A DNA stretch of 64,000 nucleotides from Anaeropeptidivorans aminofermentans (GTDB taxonomy: Bacteria > Bacillota > Clostridia > Lachnospirales > UBA5962): positions 1,922,001 to 1,986,000 of the forward strand of contig NZ_OW711693.1 of the NCBI RefSeq assembly GCF_940670685.1, in the 5' to 3' direction. The stretch's first letter is position 1; the number at the start of each line of letters is the position of its first letter. Below, piece by piece: positions 21,018 to 28,798 of this stretch. The notes under the pieces are model-generated. The model was not told the origin of the DNA. It saw only the letters and a list, made by a program, of their open reading frames with translations, and made no database searches. The position numbers and the translations under genes were made by a program.

Positions 21018-21767
21018 ATGAAATATATTAACGTTACTACCCCCGATAATATAGAAGTAGAATACCGCCTTGCAGGAACAGGCTCAAGAATGGGTGCTGC
21101 AGCAATAGACCTTTTAATTCAGTCCATCGTGTTTTTTATAATAATTATTATTTCAGTAAACAGCATTTTTAATTTATCTTCTATTAATGATATTTCATTT
21201 AACGACAGTAAACTTTCATGGGTAATTGCATTTATTATTATAACATATTTTCTGATATTTTTTGGGTATTTTTTGATTGCCGAAATTATCATGAAAGGCC
21301 AAACTGTTGGAAAACGAATTCTCCATTTGAGAACCATAAGAAAAAACGGGCAGCCTATAACCTTTATACAATCCATAATAAGAAATATTATAAGGGTTTT
21401 TATTGATAATAACGGTGTAGGCATTCTCATGATGCTTTTTTCAAAGGATAACCGGCGATTAGGTGATATGGCGGCAGGCACAATAGTAATTTCTGAAAAC
21501 CCTGACATTATAAGCGCCGACTCTCTTCAAATAAAAGAAATAGGCGGTATCTATGACAGCTTGTTAAATACCTCCTATCCCCTTACTTTAGAAGAATATG
21601 AAATTTTAAAAGATTATTTCTCAAGGCGCGATAGCTTTATTGACGAAGGAATGGAAGCCCAAAGACATCTTACAGAGTATTTCAGCTCTAAATTTGGCCT
21701 TAATCCCGAATCTGTAACCGAAGGTACTTTATATAAGCTAATGACGGATAATTCCAGAATGTATTAA
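21018..21767 (+). CDS. RDD-family membrane protein
   Basis: 249 residues. Residues 1-160 carry the RDD domain: VEYRLAGTGSRMGAAAIDLL (R and D of the first helix), two or three membrane helices, QTVGKRILHLRT and DNRRLGDMAAGTIVI. The C-terminal 80 residues are soluble and acidic. RDD proteins are membrane proteins of mostly unknown function, some linked to Na+/H+ antiport. Its pairing with the SpoIIM-like gene is the common arrangement in MoxR clusters. AAAAGGAG precedes the ATG. Confidence 0.88.
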   Translation: MKYINVTTPDNIEVEYRLAGTGSRMGAAAIDLLIQSIVFFIIIIISVNSIFNLSSINDISFNDSKLSWVIAFIIITYFLIFFGYFLIAEIIMKGQTVGKRILHLRTIRKNGQPITFIQSIIRNIIRVFIDNNGVGILMMLFSKDNRRLGDMAAGTIVISENPDIISADSLQIKEIGGIYDSLLNTSYPLTLEEYEILKDYFSRRDSFIDEGMEAQRHLTEYFSSKFGLNPESVTEGTLYKLMTDNSRMY

Positions 21768-21777
21768 ACCTTCTCCT

Positions 21778-23082
21778 CTATTTATTTATTTTCATATTCA
21801 TTCCGTAAATGGTGTTTAAGGTGCATTGTTTTTTTAAAATAACGGCATACAGTTCTTTCAATACGGTATCGTTTTTAAAGTTTACGAGATTATTTACAAG
21901 CTCTCTTGTGGATTTATTTTCATATTCTACTGCAAGATTAAGCCCGCTTTCTAAATTCGGCGTATTCGCTATTTTTCTGTCTTCGGCTTTAAAGTCTCTT
22001 CCATAATTTATTTTATGGAGATTAGATAATGTTTTGCTGATTTCCAAGCTGTCTTTACTGATGCTTTCAAGCTCCTTGGCTAAATCATAATCCGTTGCTT
22101 TAGATGACAGATGCTTATAAAAGTCTGATGCATTTTTTTCGTTTTGTATGTGAAGGGCAAGGATATTATCCTCTTGCCTTTCTTTTTTATCTTCAGTATT
22201 TTCTTTTGAAGGACTATTCTGCACAGTATTAGACCCAGGAGAAGACCCTGATGTAACAGGCACAGGGTTTACTGCACTTCCTAAAGAGGAAGGAAAAGGA
22301 TTTATTCCTGCTCCTGAAGCAGCAGGTACAGGTGAGCTAGCAGGCGGATTAGCAGGCGTACTTGGAAGTGATACGCTTCCGCTTGGCTCCTTGTATCTGT
22401 TTTCTGCAATACTTTTTTGAATTTCTTTCATTAATTCCGGTGTTACAGGTTCAAAACTTACCATTCCGTCTTGCTGATTGTTGTTTCCCGAAGGATTTGC
22501 CTGTTGGGGCATAGGGTTTTGCACTTGAGGGAAGCCTTGCTGGGGCATGGGATTCTGCACATGCGGAAAGCCCTGTTGAGGCATAGGGTTTTGTGTATGC
22601 GGAAAGCCCTGCTGTGGCATAGGATTTTGCGCATGAGGAAAGCCCTGTTGAGGCATGGGGTTTTGCATTTGAGGAAAACCCTGCTGTGGCATGGGGTTTT
22701 GCATCTGTGGAAAGCCCTGCTGAGGCATGGGGTTTTGCATTTGAGGAAAACCCTGCTGTGGCATGGGGTTTTGCATCTGAGGAAAGCCCTGCTGAGGCAT
22801 AGGGTTTTGCATTTGAGGAAAGCCCTGCTGTGGCATGGGGTTTTGCATCTGTGGGAAACCTTGCTGAGGCATAGGGTTTTGAGCTTGGGAAGGCGGTGTC
22901 TGAGGCCTTTGATTATGCATAGGAGCCTTCTCGTATCCCGGGGGAGCTTTTATTCCTTGTGTAGGCATATTAATATTATTTGGCATATTTTGTCTTTGGT
23001 TGAGTCCTCTTTTTCCGAATAATATAGCAAAGGGATTAACGAAGTTCATATTCCTCTGCTGATCACTGAATCTAAAGGCCAT
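21778..23082 (-). CDS. protein with 12-residue PMPQQGFP repeats and C-terminal ferritin-like helical domain
   Basis: About 434 residues. After a short N-terminus (MAFRFSDQQRNMNFVNPFAI), eleven near-perfect copies of QNPMPQQGFPQM (last two positions vary: QM, HA, HT, HV, QV) occupy about residues 70-200. A Pro/Ser-rich linker follows, then about 130 helical residues starting ALHIQNEKNASDFYKHLSSK that resemble ferritin-like/rubrerythrin helices. I see no complete pair of ExxH metal motifs, so the fold may be kept without di-iron chemistry. The ATG at 23082 has GAGGTG upstream. It is convergent with the RDD gene, stop codons about 10 bases apart. Function unknown; a surface or spore-coat role is possible. 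Confidence 0.75.
   Translation of the reverse strand: MAFRFSDQQRNMNFVNPFAILFGKRGLNQRQNMPNNINMPTQGIKAPPGYEKAPMHNQRPQTPPSQAQNPMPQQGFPQMQNPMPQQGFPQMQNPMPQQGFPQMQNPMPQQGFPQMQNPMPQQGFPQMQNPMPQQGFPQMQNPMPQQGFPHAQNPMPQQGFPHTQNPMPQQGFPHVQNPMPQQGFPQVQNPMPQQANPSGNNNQQDGMVSFEPVTPELMKEIQKSIAENRYKEPSGSVSLPSTPANPPASSPVPAASGAGINPFPSSLGSAVNPVPVTSGSSPGSNTVQNSPSKENTEDKKERQEDNILALHIQNEKNASDFYKHLSSKATDYDLAKELESISKDSLEISKTLSNLHKINYGRDFKAEDRKIANTPNLESGLNLAVEYENKSTRELVNNLVNFKNDTVLKELYAVILKKQCTLNTIYGMNMKINK
22498..22890. repeat. 36-bp in-frame tandem repeat array, 11 units
   Basis: Eleven 36-bp units encode the PMPQQGFP repeats. Units alternate between two subtypes (GTGGCATGGGGTTTTGC and GAGGCATGGGGTTTTGC), consistent with expansion by a 72-bp dimer. 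Copy number is likely to vary between strains. Confidence 0.9.
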
Positions 23083-23210
23083 ATAATCCACCTCTATCTT
23101 TTATTTTATATAAGCATGTACCTTAAAAAATGATTCACCATAATAAATTAAAGTATTTAATTTACTTATATGATATTCAATAAATTCCTATATGACACTT
23201 TTATAGTCAA

Positions 23211-23580
23211 TATAGTAAATTTCTTACAAAGAGGTAACAAAACCCCTATTTATTAAAGACTGAAAACACGAATTCCCTTCAGAAACAGCAGGTTTTTGCA
23301 TCTATAGTAAATTTCAAATTAAACAGTAATAAAAATCGTATATTTTATGCTTAGTGAACCTGGAAACACTTACAGGGAAACTGTTAAAGTGTTTTCAGGC
23401 GAACGCCCCCTTATAGCCAACAAAGATATTTTAATCTTTGTTGGCTATAAATGGCTTAAACATAGGGAGTTTATATGTTTAAGCCGTTTATGAAAAATAG
23501 ATTTTTATTACATCCTTCAGTAAAATTTACTATAAGTGAATATAGGTTTTTGCCCCTGTTTGATTTTGAATTTACTATAA
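23211..23580. repeat. family A composite: one full three-hairpin copy with flanking partial copies
   Basis: TATAGTAAATTT occurs at 23211 and about 23302, and inverse ends occur at about 23536 and 23580. The core (about 23302-23536) holds three hairpins. The first is CCTGGAAACACTT/AAGTGTTTTCAGG. The second is TATAGCCAACAAAGAT/ATCTTTGTTGGCTATA. The third is GGCTTAAACATA/TATGTTTAAGCC. The same core in inverted orientation is at 45.57-45.81 kb. The whole gap 23083-23669 has no gene. Confidence 0.8.
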
Positions 23581-23669
23581 CCTCAATAAAAATATTTCTA
23601 AGTCCTCTTAACATAAATAAAAAACCGGCATTCTGCTGCTGGTTTTTTACTGTAATCATATTTATAGTT

Positions 23670-25733
23670 TTAAAAATCTATATATTGGATAAATAAATCA
23701 TTAAATCCTTCATAATCTGAAAGGTTTATATATTTAGAAGCTTTTTTTATTTCTTCAGCGGATTTTATAAGCTCTTTATTTAATATCATAGAAAAACCGC
23801 CGCCCAGAGAGGTGTTGCCAAAGGTTACGGCTTTTTCCGCAAGCTCTTTTGGGATAAGGCCTATAGCAGCGGCATTTTTAATATTGAGATTATTTCCCAA
23901 TCCTCCTGATATGATAAAATGATTGACTTCGGAATATCCTATACCGGCTTCTTTAAGGAGTATTTCTATTCCGCTTCTTACAGCGGATTTAGACATTTGC
24001 ACCTGGCGTATATCTTGCTGAGTAAATTTGATTTTACTTTCTTTATCCAGGGCAATTCCATTTTCAAAATAAGGTTCGTACATGCTGCCTGTTGAGTCCA
24101 TAAAGTTATGAAGAAGAAGTTCCGACGTAATATCTATAATACCGGAGCCGCAAATTCCAACAGCAGGCTTGTTATTTATTGTATTTATTATAAAGCCTTT
24201 ATGGTATTTTACAGAGCATATAGCCCCTTCTACGCTTCCCGCGCCGCAGGAAATATTTACCCCTTCAAATGCAGGGCCTGCGGCTGTAGACGTAGTATAA
24301 TATATCCCATTATGCTTTAAAACAATTTCTCCGTTGGTACCTAAATCCATTAAAATATAATTTTCGAAATACTTATTTAAATATATTAATCCCGATGTTA
24401 TATCTCCCCCTACAAAACCTGATATATGGGGAGTCACAAAAACCTCGGCTTTAAATTTTTCACTGTGGAATATCTCTTTAAAGCTGAATTTGCCGTCAAT
24501 TTGCTCCTTTACCTTAAAAGGATAAAAAGCTAGGGCCTCACAGCTTTTATTAAGAAGGATATGGCTCATTACGGTATTTCCCGATATTATTATGGAATTA
24601 ACAGTATTTTCATTTATAGAATTTTCTAAAGCCATGGCGGCCATATTTTTTAAAAGCATAGTTCTTATAGATTTACTCATATCACCTAAGCTGCCTTTAA
24701 GAGCCATTTCTATTCTCATGATGATATCTTGGCCAAAGCTCGACTGAGGATTTAAAAAGCTTAATTTATCTATGATTTTTCCTGTTTTTAAATTTATAAG
24801 ATCCATAACTACAGTAGTAGTGCCTAAATCTATAATAAAACCATACCCTGAAGCTTCCATATCTATATTCTGACCCTTTAAATCAAAGCCTTCTGATATT
24901 TTATAGCCTTTATTTATAATTTCTACTTCCAAATCTTCCTCTACAAAAGTTTTACATGATAAAATTAATTTATTATTGGCGCTTACCTTGCATTTGCCGC
25001 AAATCCCCATTTTATTGCAAGGGTAATCTATGATGTAACCGTTGTCAAGTAAGGCATCGAGAAGAAGCGTCCCCTTTTCTGCTGAAATCTCTTTTACTTT
25101 AACGCCATCGTTTACTTTTATGGTGAATTTCTCTCTGTACAGGCAGTCTTTAAGCCTGCATTTACTGCAATTATGCTCTAAATTAAACTCATCTTCTATA
25201 TCCTCACCTGCAAAGACCACAAAGGACGCGCTTTTTAACGGCGTAAGCATTCCAAATTCAGATGCGCTTATGCCTAGAGGAATTTCTTTCGTGATGAACT
25301 TTTGATATTTCATATCCATATTTTCCAAGGGAATATACTTTTCGCTTATATTCAATTCCTTGGCTTTAAAATCACTATGTATTTTCTGATTTATCATATC
25401 CGACATACGAAACAGGCATAAATTTGCCATGGAATCTAAAATTAATGCATCTGTATAATCTCCCGATGAAAACTTATTGTTTATACATGCATCAATTTTA
25501 TCTCCAAGGGTATATAAAGCCAATATCGAATACTGCGCATTGGGAAATATATTTTTAAGTTCGTCTTTATCCCTTAAAAGAATGGCTTTAAAATCTCCCT
25601 TGGGAGCAATATGGTCTAAAAATTCATTATAAAGCTTCTCATAATCAAAGTGATTTTGAGCTTCTTCCTCCATACCTAATGCTTTAAGCACCCTATTTTT
25701 ATCTATCTTTAAATTAATTTTATTAAAATCCAT
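23670..25733 (-). CDS. RACo-like reductive activator: ferredoxin plus ASKHA ATPase, with methionine-synthase-activation-like N-terminus
   Basis: About 687 residues. Residues about 1-175 resemble the vitamin-B12-dependent methionine synthase activation domain (ALYTLGDKIDACINNKFSSG, DYTDALILDSMANLC). A Cys cluster CSKCRLKDC follows. Next is a 2Fe-2S ferredoxin domain (about 200-290; YPCNKMGICGKCK, then LSCKTF) and a C-terminal ASKHA ATPase (IIDLGTTTVVMDL, ISGNTVMSHILL, MDLGTNGEIVL, GICGSGIIDI). RACo/RamA-type proteins reduce Co(II) corrinoids with ATP. No corrinoid protein or methyltransferase lies nearby, so its client is unknown. The ATG at 25733 has AAAGGTG. Confidence 0.88.
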   Translation of the reverse strand: MDFNKINLKIDKNRVLKALGMEEEAQNHFDYEKLYNEFLDHIAPKGDFKAILLRDKDELKNIFPNAQYSILALYTLGDKIDACINNKFSSGDYTDALILDSMANLCLFRMSDMINQKIHSDFKAKELNISEKYIPLENMDMKYQKFITKEIPLGISASEFGMLTPLKSASFVVFAGEDIEDEFNLEHNCSKCRLKDCLYREKFTIKVNDGVKVKEISAEKGTLLLDALLDNGYIIDYPCNKMGICGKCKVSANNKLILSCKTFVEEDLEVEIINKGYKISEGFDLKGQNIDMEASGYGFIIDLGTTTVVMDLINLKTGKIIDKLSFLNPQSSFGQDIIMRIEMALKGSLGDMSKSIRTMLLKNMAAMALENSINENTVNSIIISGNTVMSHILLNKSCEALAFYPFKVKEQIDGKFSFKEIFHSEKFKAEVFVTPHISGFVGGDITSGLIYLNKYFENYILMDLGTNGEIVLKHNGIYYTTSTAAGPAFEGVNISCGAGSVEGAICSVKYHKGFIINTINNKPAVGICGSGIIDITSELLLHNFMDSTGSMYEPYFENGIALDKESKIKFTQQDIRQVQMSKSAVRSGIEILLKEAGIGYSEVNHFIISGGLGNNLNIKNAAAIGLIPKELAEKAVTFGNTSLGGGFSMILNKELIKSAEEIKKASKYINLSDYEGFNDLFIQYIDF

Positions 25734-25875
25734 GATGGCACCTTTATTAAAAATATTATACTTAATTTTATGTAGGAATATAGTCCATGTGCTTTTGTTC
25801 CGCCTTAGGCATTTGGCTTTAAAGAGCATAAATTAAGAGAAAAGCAATAAGCATTTTTGCTTCTCAAAACGCCGT

Positions 25876-25957
25876 AATAGTAAATTTAAAGTTAAATAGT
25901 AGCAAAGCCGTATATTCACGAAGGCTTTTGCTACTTCTTTATATGAAATTTACTAAA
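25876..25957. repeat. family A element, minimal 82-bp copy
   Basis: ATAGTAAATTTAAAGTTAAA, TAGTAGCAAAGCCGTATATT and AAGGCTTTTGCTACTTCTTT, ATATGAAATTTACTA form terminal inverted repeats around CACG. This is the cleanest small copy, in the 350-base gap before the 33-aa gene. Confidence 0.85.
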
Positions 25958-26050
25958 ACTGTATTTAAATCTAGTTAAGTTTTTCCTATTCCGTTTGACA
26001 ATATTAGCTCCTGCAGAAAATTTCATCCTGACTATTTAATCATTATAACA

Positions 26051-26076
26051 AAAAAACCGGCTGCACACCGGTTTTT
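26051..26076 (-). terminator. Rho-independent terminator after the 33-aa gene
   Basis: AAAAAACCGG and CCGGTTTTTT pair across CTGCACA. It lies just beyond the stop of the small minus-strand gene and is symmetrical enough to work in both directions. Confidence 0.85.
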
Positions 26077-26083
26077 TCTAAAA

Positions 26084-26185
26084 CTATTTGTTCTTATTTT
26101 TGTTCTTATTAGGATTGTTCTTTTCTTGGTCCATGATAATTTCTTCGGTATATTCTCTTTGGCTCTTATCGTTCTTCTTTTCCAT
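26084..26185 (-). CDS. small Lys/Asn-rich protein, 33 aa
   Basis: The sequence starts MEKKNDKSQREYTEEIIMDQ and ends in alternating N-K residues (about 40 percent Lys plus Asn). A near-ideal AGGAGG sits 8-9 bases before the ATG and a strong terminator follows within 10 bases of the stop, so it looks like a complete mini-gene. It lies downstream of the DUF47 gene on the same strand. I do not recognise the family; a small spore or nucleic-acid-binding protein is possible but unproven. Confidence 0.6.
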   Translation of the reverse strand: MEKKNDKSQREYTEEIIMDQEKNNPNKNKNKNK

Positions 26186-26282
26186 TTTCACGACCTCCTT
26201 TCATTGCCAAACGCATAAGTAAAATAGACACTTGGTCTACATGACCTATTATGGCAACAAAGGATAAAGTTTATACCTATAT

Positions 26283-26900
26283 TTATGAATTTTTAAGAAT
26301 TATTCCCTCAAGATTATCGGCAACATCTTCGCAGGCATCTAAGCAATTTTCAAGCTTATCGTAAATTTCCCGCCACTTCATTATTGTAAGGGCATCTTTT
26401 TCTTCTTCATGGAGTCTTCTTACAGCCTTATGATAGAATCTGTCGCCTTCTTCTTCTATATTGTTTACATCGACTATTTTTTGAGAAATATCATGAGATT
26501 TTTTAAACTGCTTAAACTCAATCAAAGCACTTCTCAAATGGTCGCAGCTTTTTATTATAAGCGCAGCAAAAGGCTTAACATCGTCTCTTAGCTCAGTAAT
26601 GTTAAGCATATAAAAGCAAAATGCAAGACCCTCTATAGCATCTGTAAGATTATCTATAGACTGGCTTAAAACCAGAATATCCTCTCTCTCAATAGGGGTT
26701 ATGAAGGATTTGCTAAGCTGACTGAATATCTTGTGGAAATGCTGATCAGCTCTATGTTCAATATCATGGATTTTTACTACTTTGTTTTCAACATCTGTAT
26801 AGTTTTCGACAAGCTCCATAAATTTATTGGCTATTTCACAGCTAAAGTCTACGCTTACAGCAAACATATCAAAATAATTTTCTTCCTTAACGCGAGCCAT
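26283..26900 (-). CDS. DUF47 (PhoU-like) protein, partner of Pit phosphate transporter
   Basis: 205 residues, all-helical, with DUF47/PhoU_div motifs: VSVDFSCEIANKFMELVENY, VKIHDIEHRADQHFHKIF and FITPIEREDILVLSQSIDNL. The repeated E/D-x-x-D patterns are metal-binding in PhoU relatives. DUF47 proteins are almost always encoded with Pit transporters and thought to regulate them. GGAGG precedes the ATG. It lies 96 bases downstream of pit on the same strand, so an operon pit-DUF47 is inferred. Confidence 0.9.
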   Translation of the reverse strand: MARVKEENYFDMFAVSVDFSCEIANKFMELVENYTDVENKVVKIHDIEHRADQHFHKIFSQLSKSFITPIEREDILVLSQSIDNLTDAIEGLAFCFYMLNITELRDDVKPFAALIIKSCDHLRSALIEFKQFKKSHDISQKIVDVNNIEEEGDRFYHKAVRRLHEEEKDALTIMKWREIYDKLENCLDACEDVADNLEGIILKNS

Positions 26901-26996
26901 AACTTACCTCCCGAATATAATTGGCAGTATGTGAAAATATAAACGCCTTTACGTATCTAAATGATTAAAAGCAAAGGCTGAATTTTCAAACACGCT

Positions 26997-28007
26997 CTAA
27001 ACAAACACTTTTAAAAATATTTTAGCCATAATATATCCTATTAAACCGCAAGCAGGGAAAGTGAGCACCCATGCTAAAACCATTTCCTTAACAACGCCCC
27101 AATTAACCATAGACATTCTTCTGGAAGCGCCAACGCCCATGATGGCTGTGGTTTTAGTATGCGTAGTGCTTACGGGTATACCTGTAAGGGTCGAAATAAG
27201 AAGACATATGGACGCGGCTATGTCGGCGGAAAAGCCCTGATATTTTTCAAGCTTCACCATATCCATACCTACTGCCTTTATGATTCGATATCCTCCTACA
27301 GAAGTACCGATACCCATAGTGACGGAGCATAATACAAGAATCCAAAAGGGAACATCAAATGCCGCAGGCATATCAAGACCTTTAGCCAAAAGAATACCCA
27401 TCATAAATACGCCGATAAACTTCTGTCCGTCTTGGGCACCGTGTAAAAATGCCATAAAACCTGCCGCAACTACCTGCGCCCATCTAAAAAAGACATTGGC
27501 GTTTCTTCTTTTCATATCCTTGAAAAGAAAAGCAACTAATTTTACTACAAAATAACCGGAAATAAAGCCAAGTACAGAGGAAATACCAAGGCCGTAAAGA
27601 ACCTTGATCCATTCTTGCCCGTTAACGGAGGAAAGCCCGTCCATCGTAAGGGCAGCCCCTGTAAGACCAGCAATAAGGGCATGGCTTTCACTTGTAGGAA
27701 TTCCAAAATACCATGCAGCAACGGCCCAAACAACTATGGCCACAAGCGCCGCCGCAAGGGCAACAAGAGAATCGTGACCTGAGCCGAAAGATACCATATT
27801 GCCAATAGTAAAGGCAACCTTTGCGTTTATATGAGTCATAACTAAAACTCCTAAAAAGTTTAGGACTGCCGCCATAAGAACAGCGCTCCTTGGACTCATA
27901 CCCCTGGTAGATACTACCGTTGCAATAGCATTCGGTGCATCTGTCCAGCCATTTACAAATACTACACCCAGAACCAAAACAATAATAATAATTAAAGCAG
28001 GATTCAT
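26997..28007 (-). CDS. pit: low-affinity inorganic phosphate transporter, Pit family
   Basis: 336 residues, about ten membrane helices. The duplicated PHO4 signatures are FVNGWTDAPNAIATVVSTRG near the N-terminus and FMAFLHGAQDGQKFIGVF in the second half. GIPTSESHALIAGLTGAAL and GIPVSTTHTKTTAIMGVGAS are the other repeat motifs. It takes up phosphate (as a metal-phosphate complex) driven by H+ or Na+. The ATG at 28007 with AGGAAAGGTG upstream gives the family-typical N-terminus MNPALIIIIVL; an upstream in-frame start is less likely. Confidence 0.95.
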   Translation of the reverse strand: MNPALIIIIVLVLGVVFVNGWTDAPNAIATVVSTRGMSPRSAVLMAAVLNFLGVLVMTHINAKVAFTIGNMVSFGSGHDSLVALAAALVAIVVWAVAAWYFGIPTSESHALIAGLTGAALTMDGLSSVNGQEWIKVLYGLGISSVLGFISGYFVVKLVAFLFKDMKRRNANVFFRWAQVVAAGFMAFLHGAQDGQKFIGVFMMGILLAKGLDMPAAFDVPFWILVLCSVTMGIGTSVGGYRIIKAVGMDMVKLEKYQGFSADIAASICLLISTLTGIPVSTTHTKTTAIMGVGASRRMSMVNWGVVKEMVLAWVLTFPACGLIGYIMAKIFLKVFV

Positions 28008-28406
28008 TAACAGCACCTTTCCTATTGTTTTTTCAGCTTTATTAAAACTGCAAATATATGTTAACATACCGTAAAGGAATATAAAAGAACTAATTCATAT
28101 TATTTTTTACAAAGTTTTTAAATTGTAAAATAATTTATTGCATTTATCTACAATTTAACTGCCCTTTATTCGATAATTTGTAAAAAAAATAAAAGGCTGT
28201 ATAAGATATACAGCCTTTTATAATTACAAAACTAACATTTGTCACTATATTAAATTTATATTTTGTATACATTTGACAGTTTCTTAACATTTTAAAATAA
28301 ATACCTTACATACTGCGGATTCACATGCCTTGTATTTTAACTAAATTTTACAAATTAAATTTCATGTAAATTTTTAATTGTTAAATAACCCTGACGCAAT
28401 GTAAAA
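28008..28406. other. intergenic region with terminator-like hairpin
   Basis: AT-rich, no gene. The only clear structure is AAAAGGCTGTAT/ATACAGCCTTTT at about 28190-28220, with A- and T-rich flanks; it can terminate the leftward PspC gene. The pit promoter should lie near 28010-28080, but I cannot place boxes reliably. Confidence 0.6.
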
Positions 28407-28607
28407 TTATTCAAAATAAGCCGGTTCCCTCGGAATAATTACGGAACAAAGAACATAGGCCAAAATTCCTAAAACATTTGTAAAAAGAGTAGCAAATACC
28501 CAAATTATCCTTATAAGCGTAGGGTCCATATTAAAATAATCCGCAAGGCCTGCGCAAACACCGTCTATTTTAATATTGTTTCTTGATTTGTAAAGCCTTT
28601 TATACAT
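28407..28607 (-). CDS. PspC domain membrane protein
   Basis: 66 residues: RLYKSRNNIKIDGVCAGLAD, YFNMDPTLIRIIWVFATLF and a hydrophobic segment ending LCSVIIPREP. This is the minimal PspC domain, a single-module membrane protein tied to envelope stress in other bacteria. GGAGGGGG precedes the ATG. Single gene; no phage-shock partners in the window. Confidence 0.9.
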   Translation of the reverse strand: MYKRLYKSRNNIKIDGVCAGLADYFNMDPTLIRIIWVFATLFTNVLGILAYVLCSVIIPREPAYFE

Positions 28608-28685
28608 TTTCTCCCCCTCCTTTGATAGTATTCTTTATTGATTTATGAAAATATATACGCCAAAAACGATATTTTGTATGATTTA

Positions 28686-28783
28686 TACTAAGCGAACTTA
28701 AAAATTATATGAGTGTAAGCAAATAATTTTTAAGTGAGGGTATTTTTATCGTTAAGAAACAAGCTTTCGCGTTTATTAACGAT
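28686..28783. repeat. two-hairpin module of repeat family A
   Basis: After TACTAAGCGAA, a perfect 12-bp stem CTTAAAAATTAT/ATAATTTTTAAG is followed by TGAGGG and a second stem ATCGTTAA/TTAACGAT. The same order with different arm sequences occurs at about 60.07, 34.58 and 23.36 kb. Confidence 0.7.
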
Positions 28784-28798
28784 AGAATATTAAAATTA

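Noticed and set aside
22498-22890. Regular 36-bp repeats as a possible CRISPR array
   Set aside because: There are no unique spacers; the units are contiguous, divisible by three and encode a Pro/Gln repeat inside a good coding frame.
22471-23022. Long plus-strand open frame of leucine/histidine/arginine repeats
   Set aside because: It is only the antisense of the 36-bp repeat array; no ribosome site or known domain.
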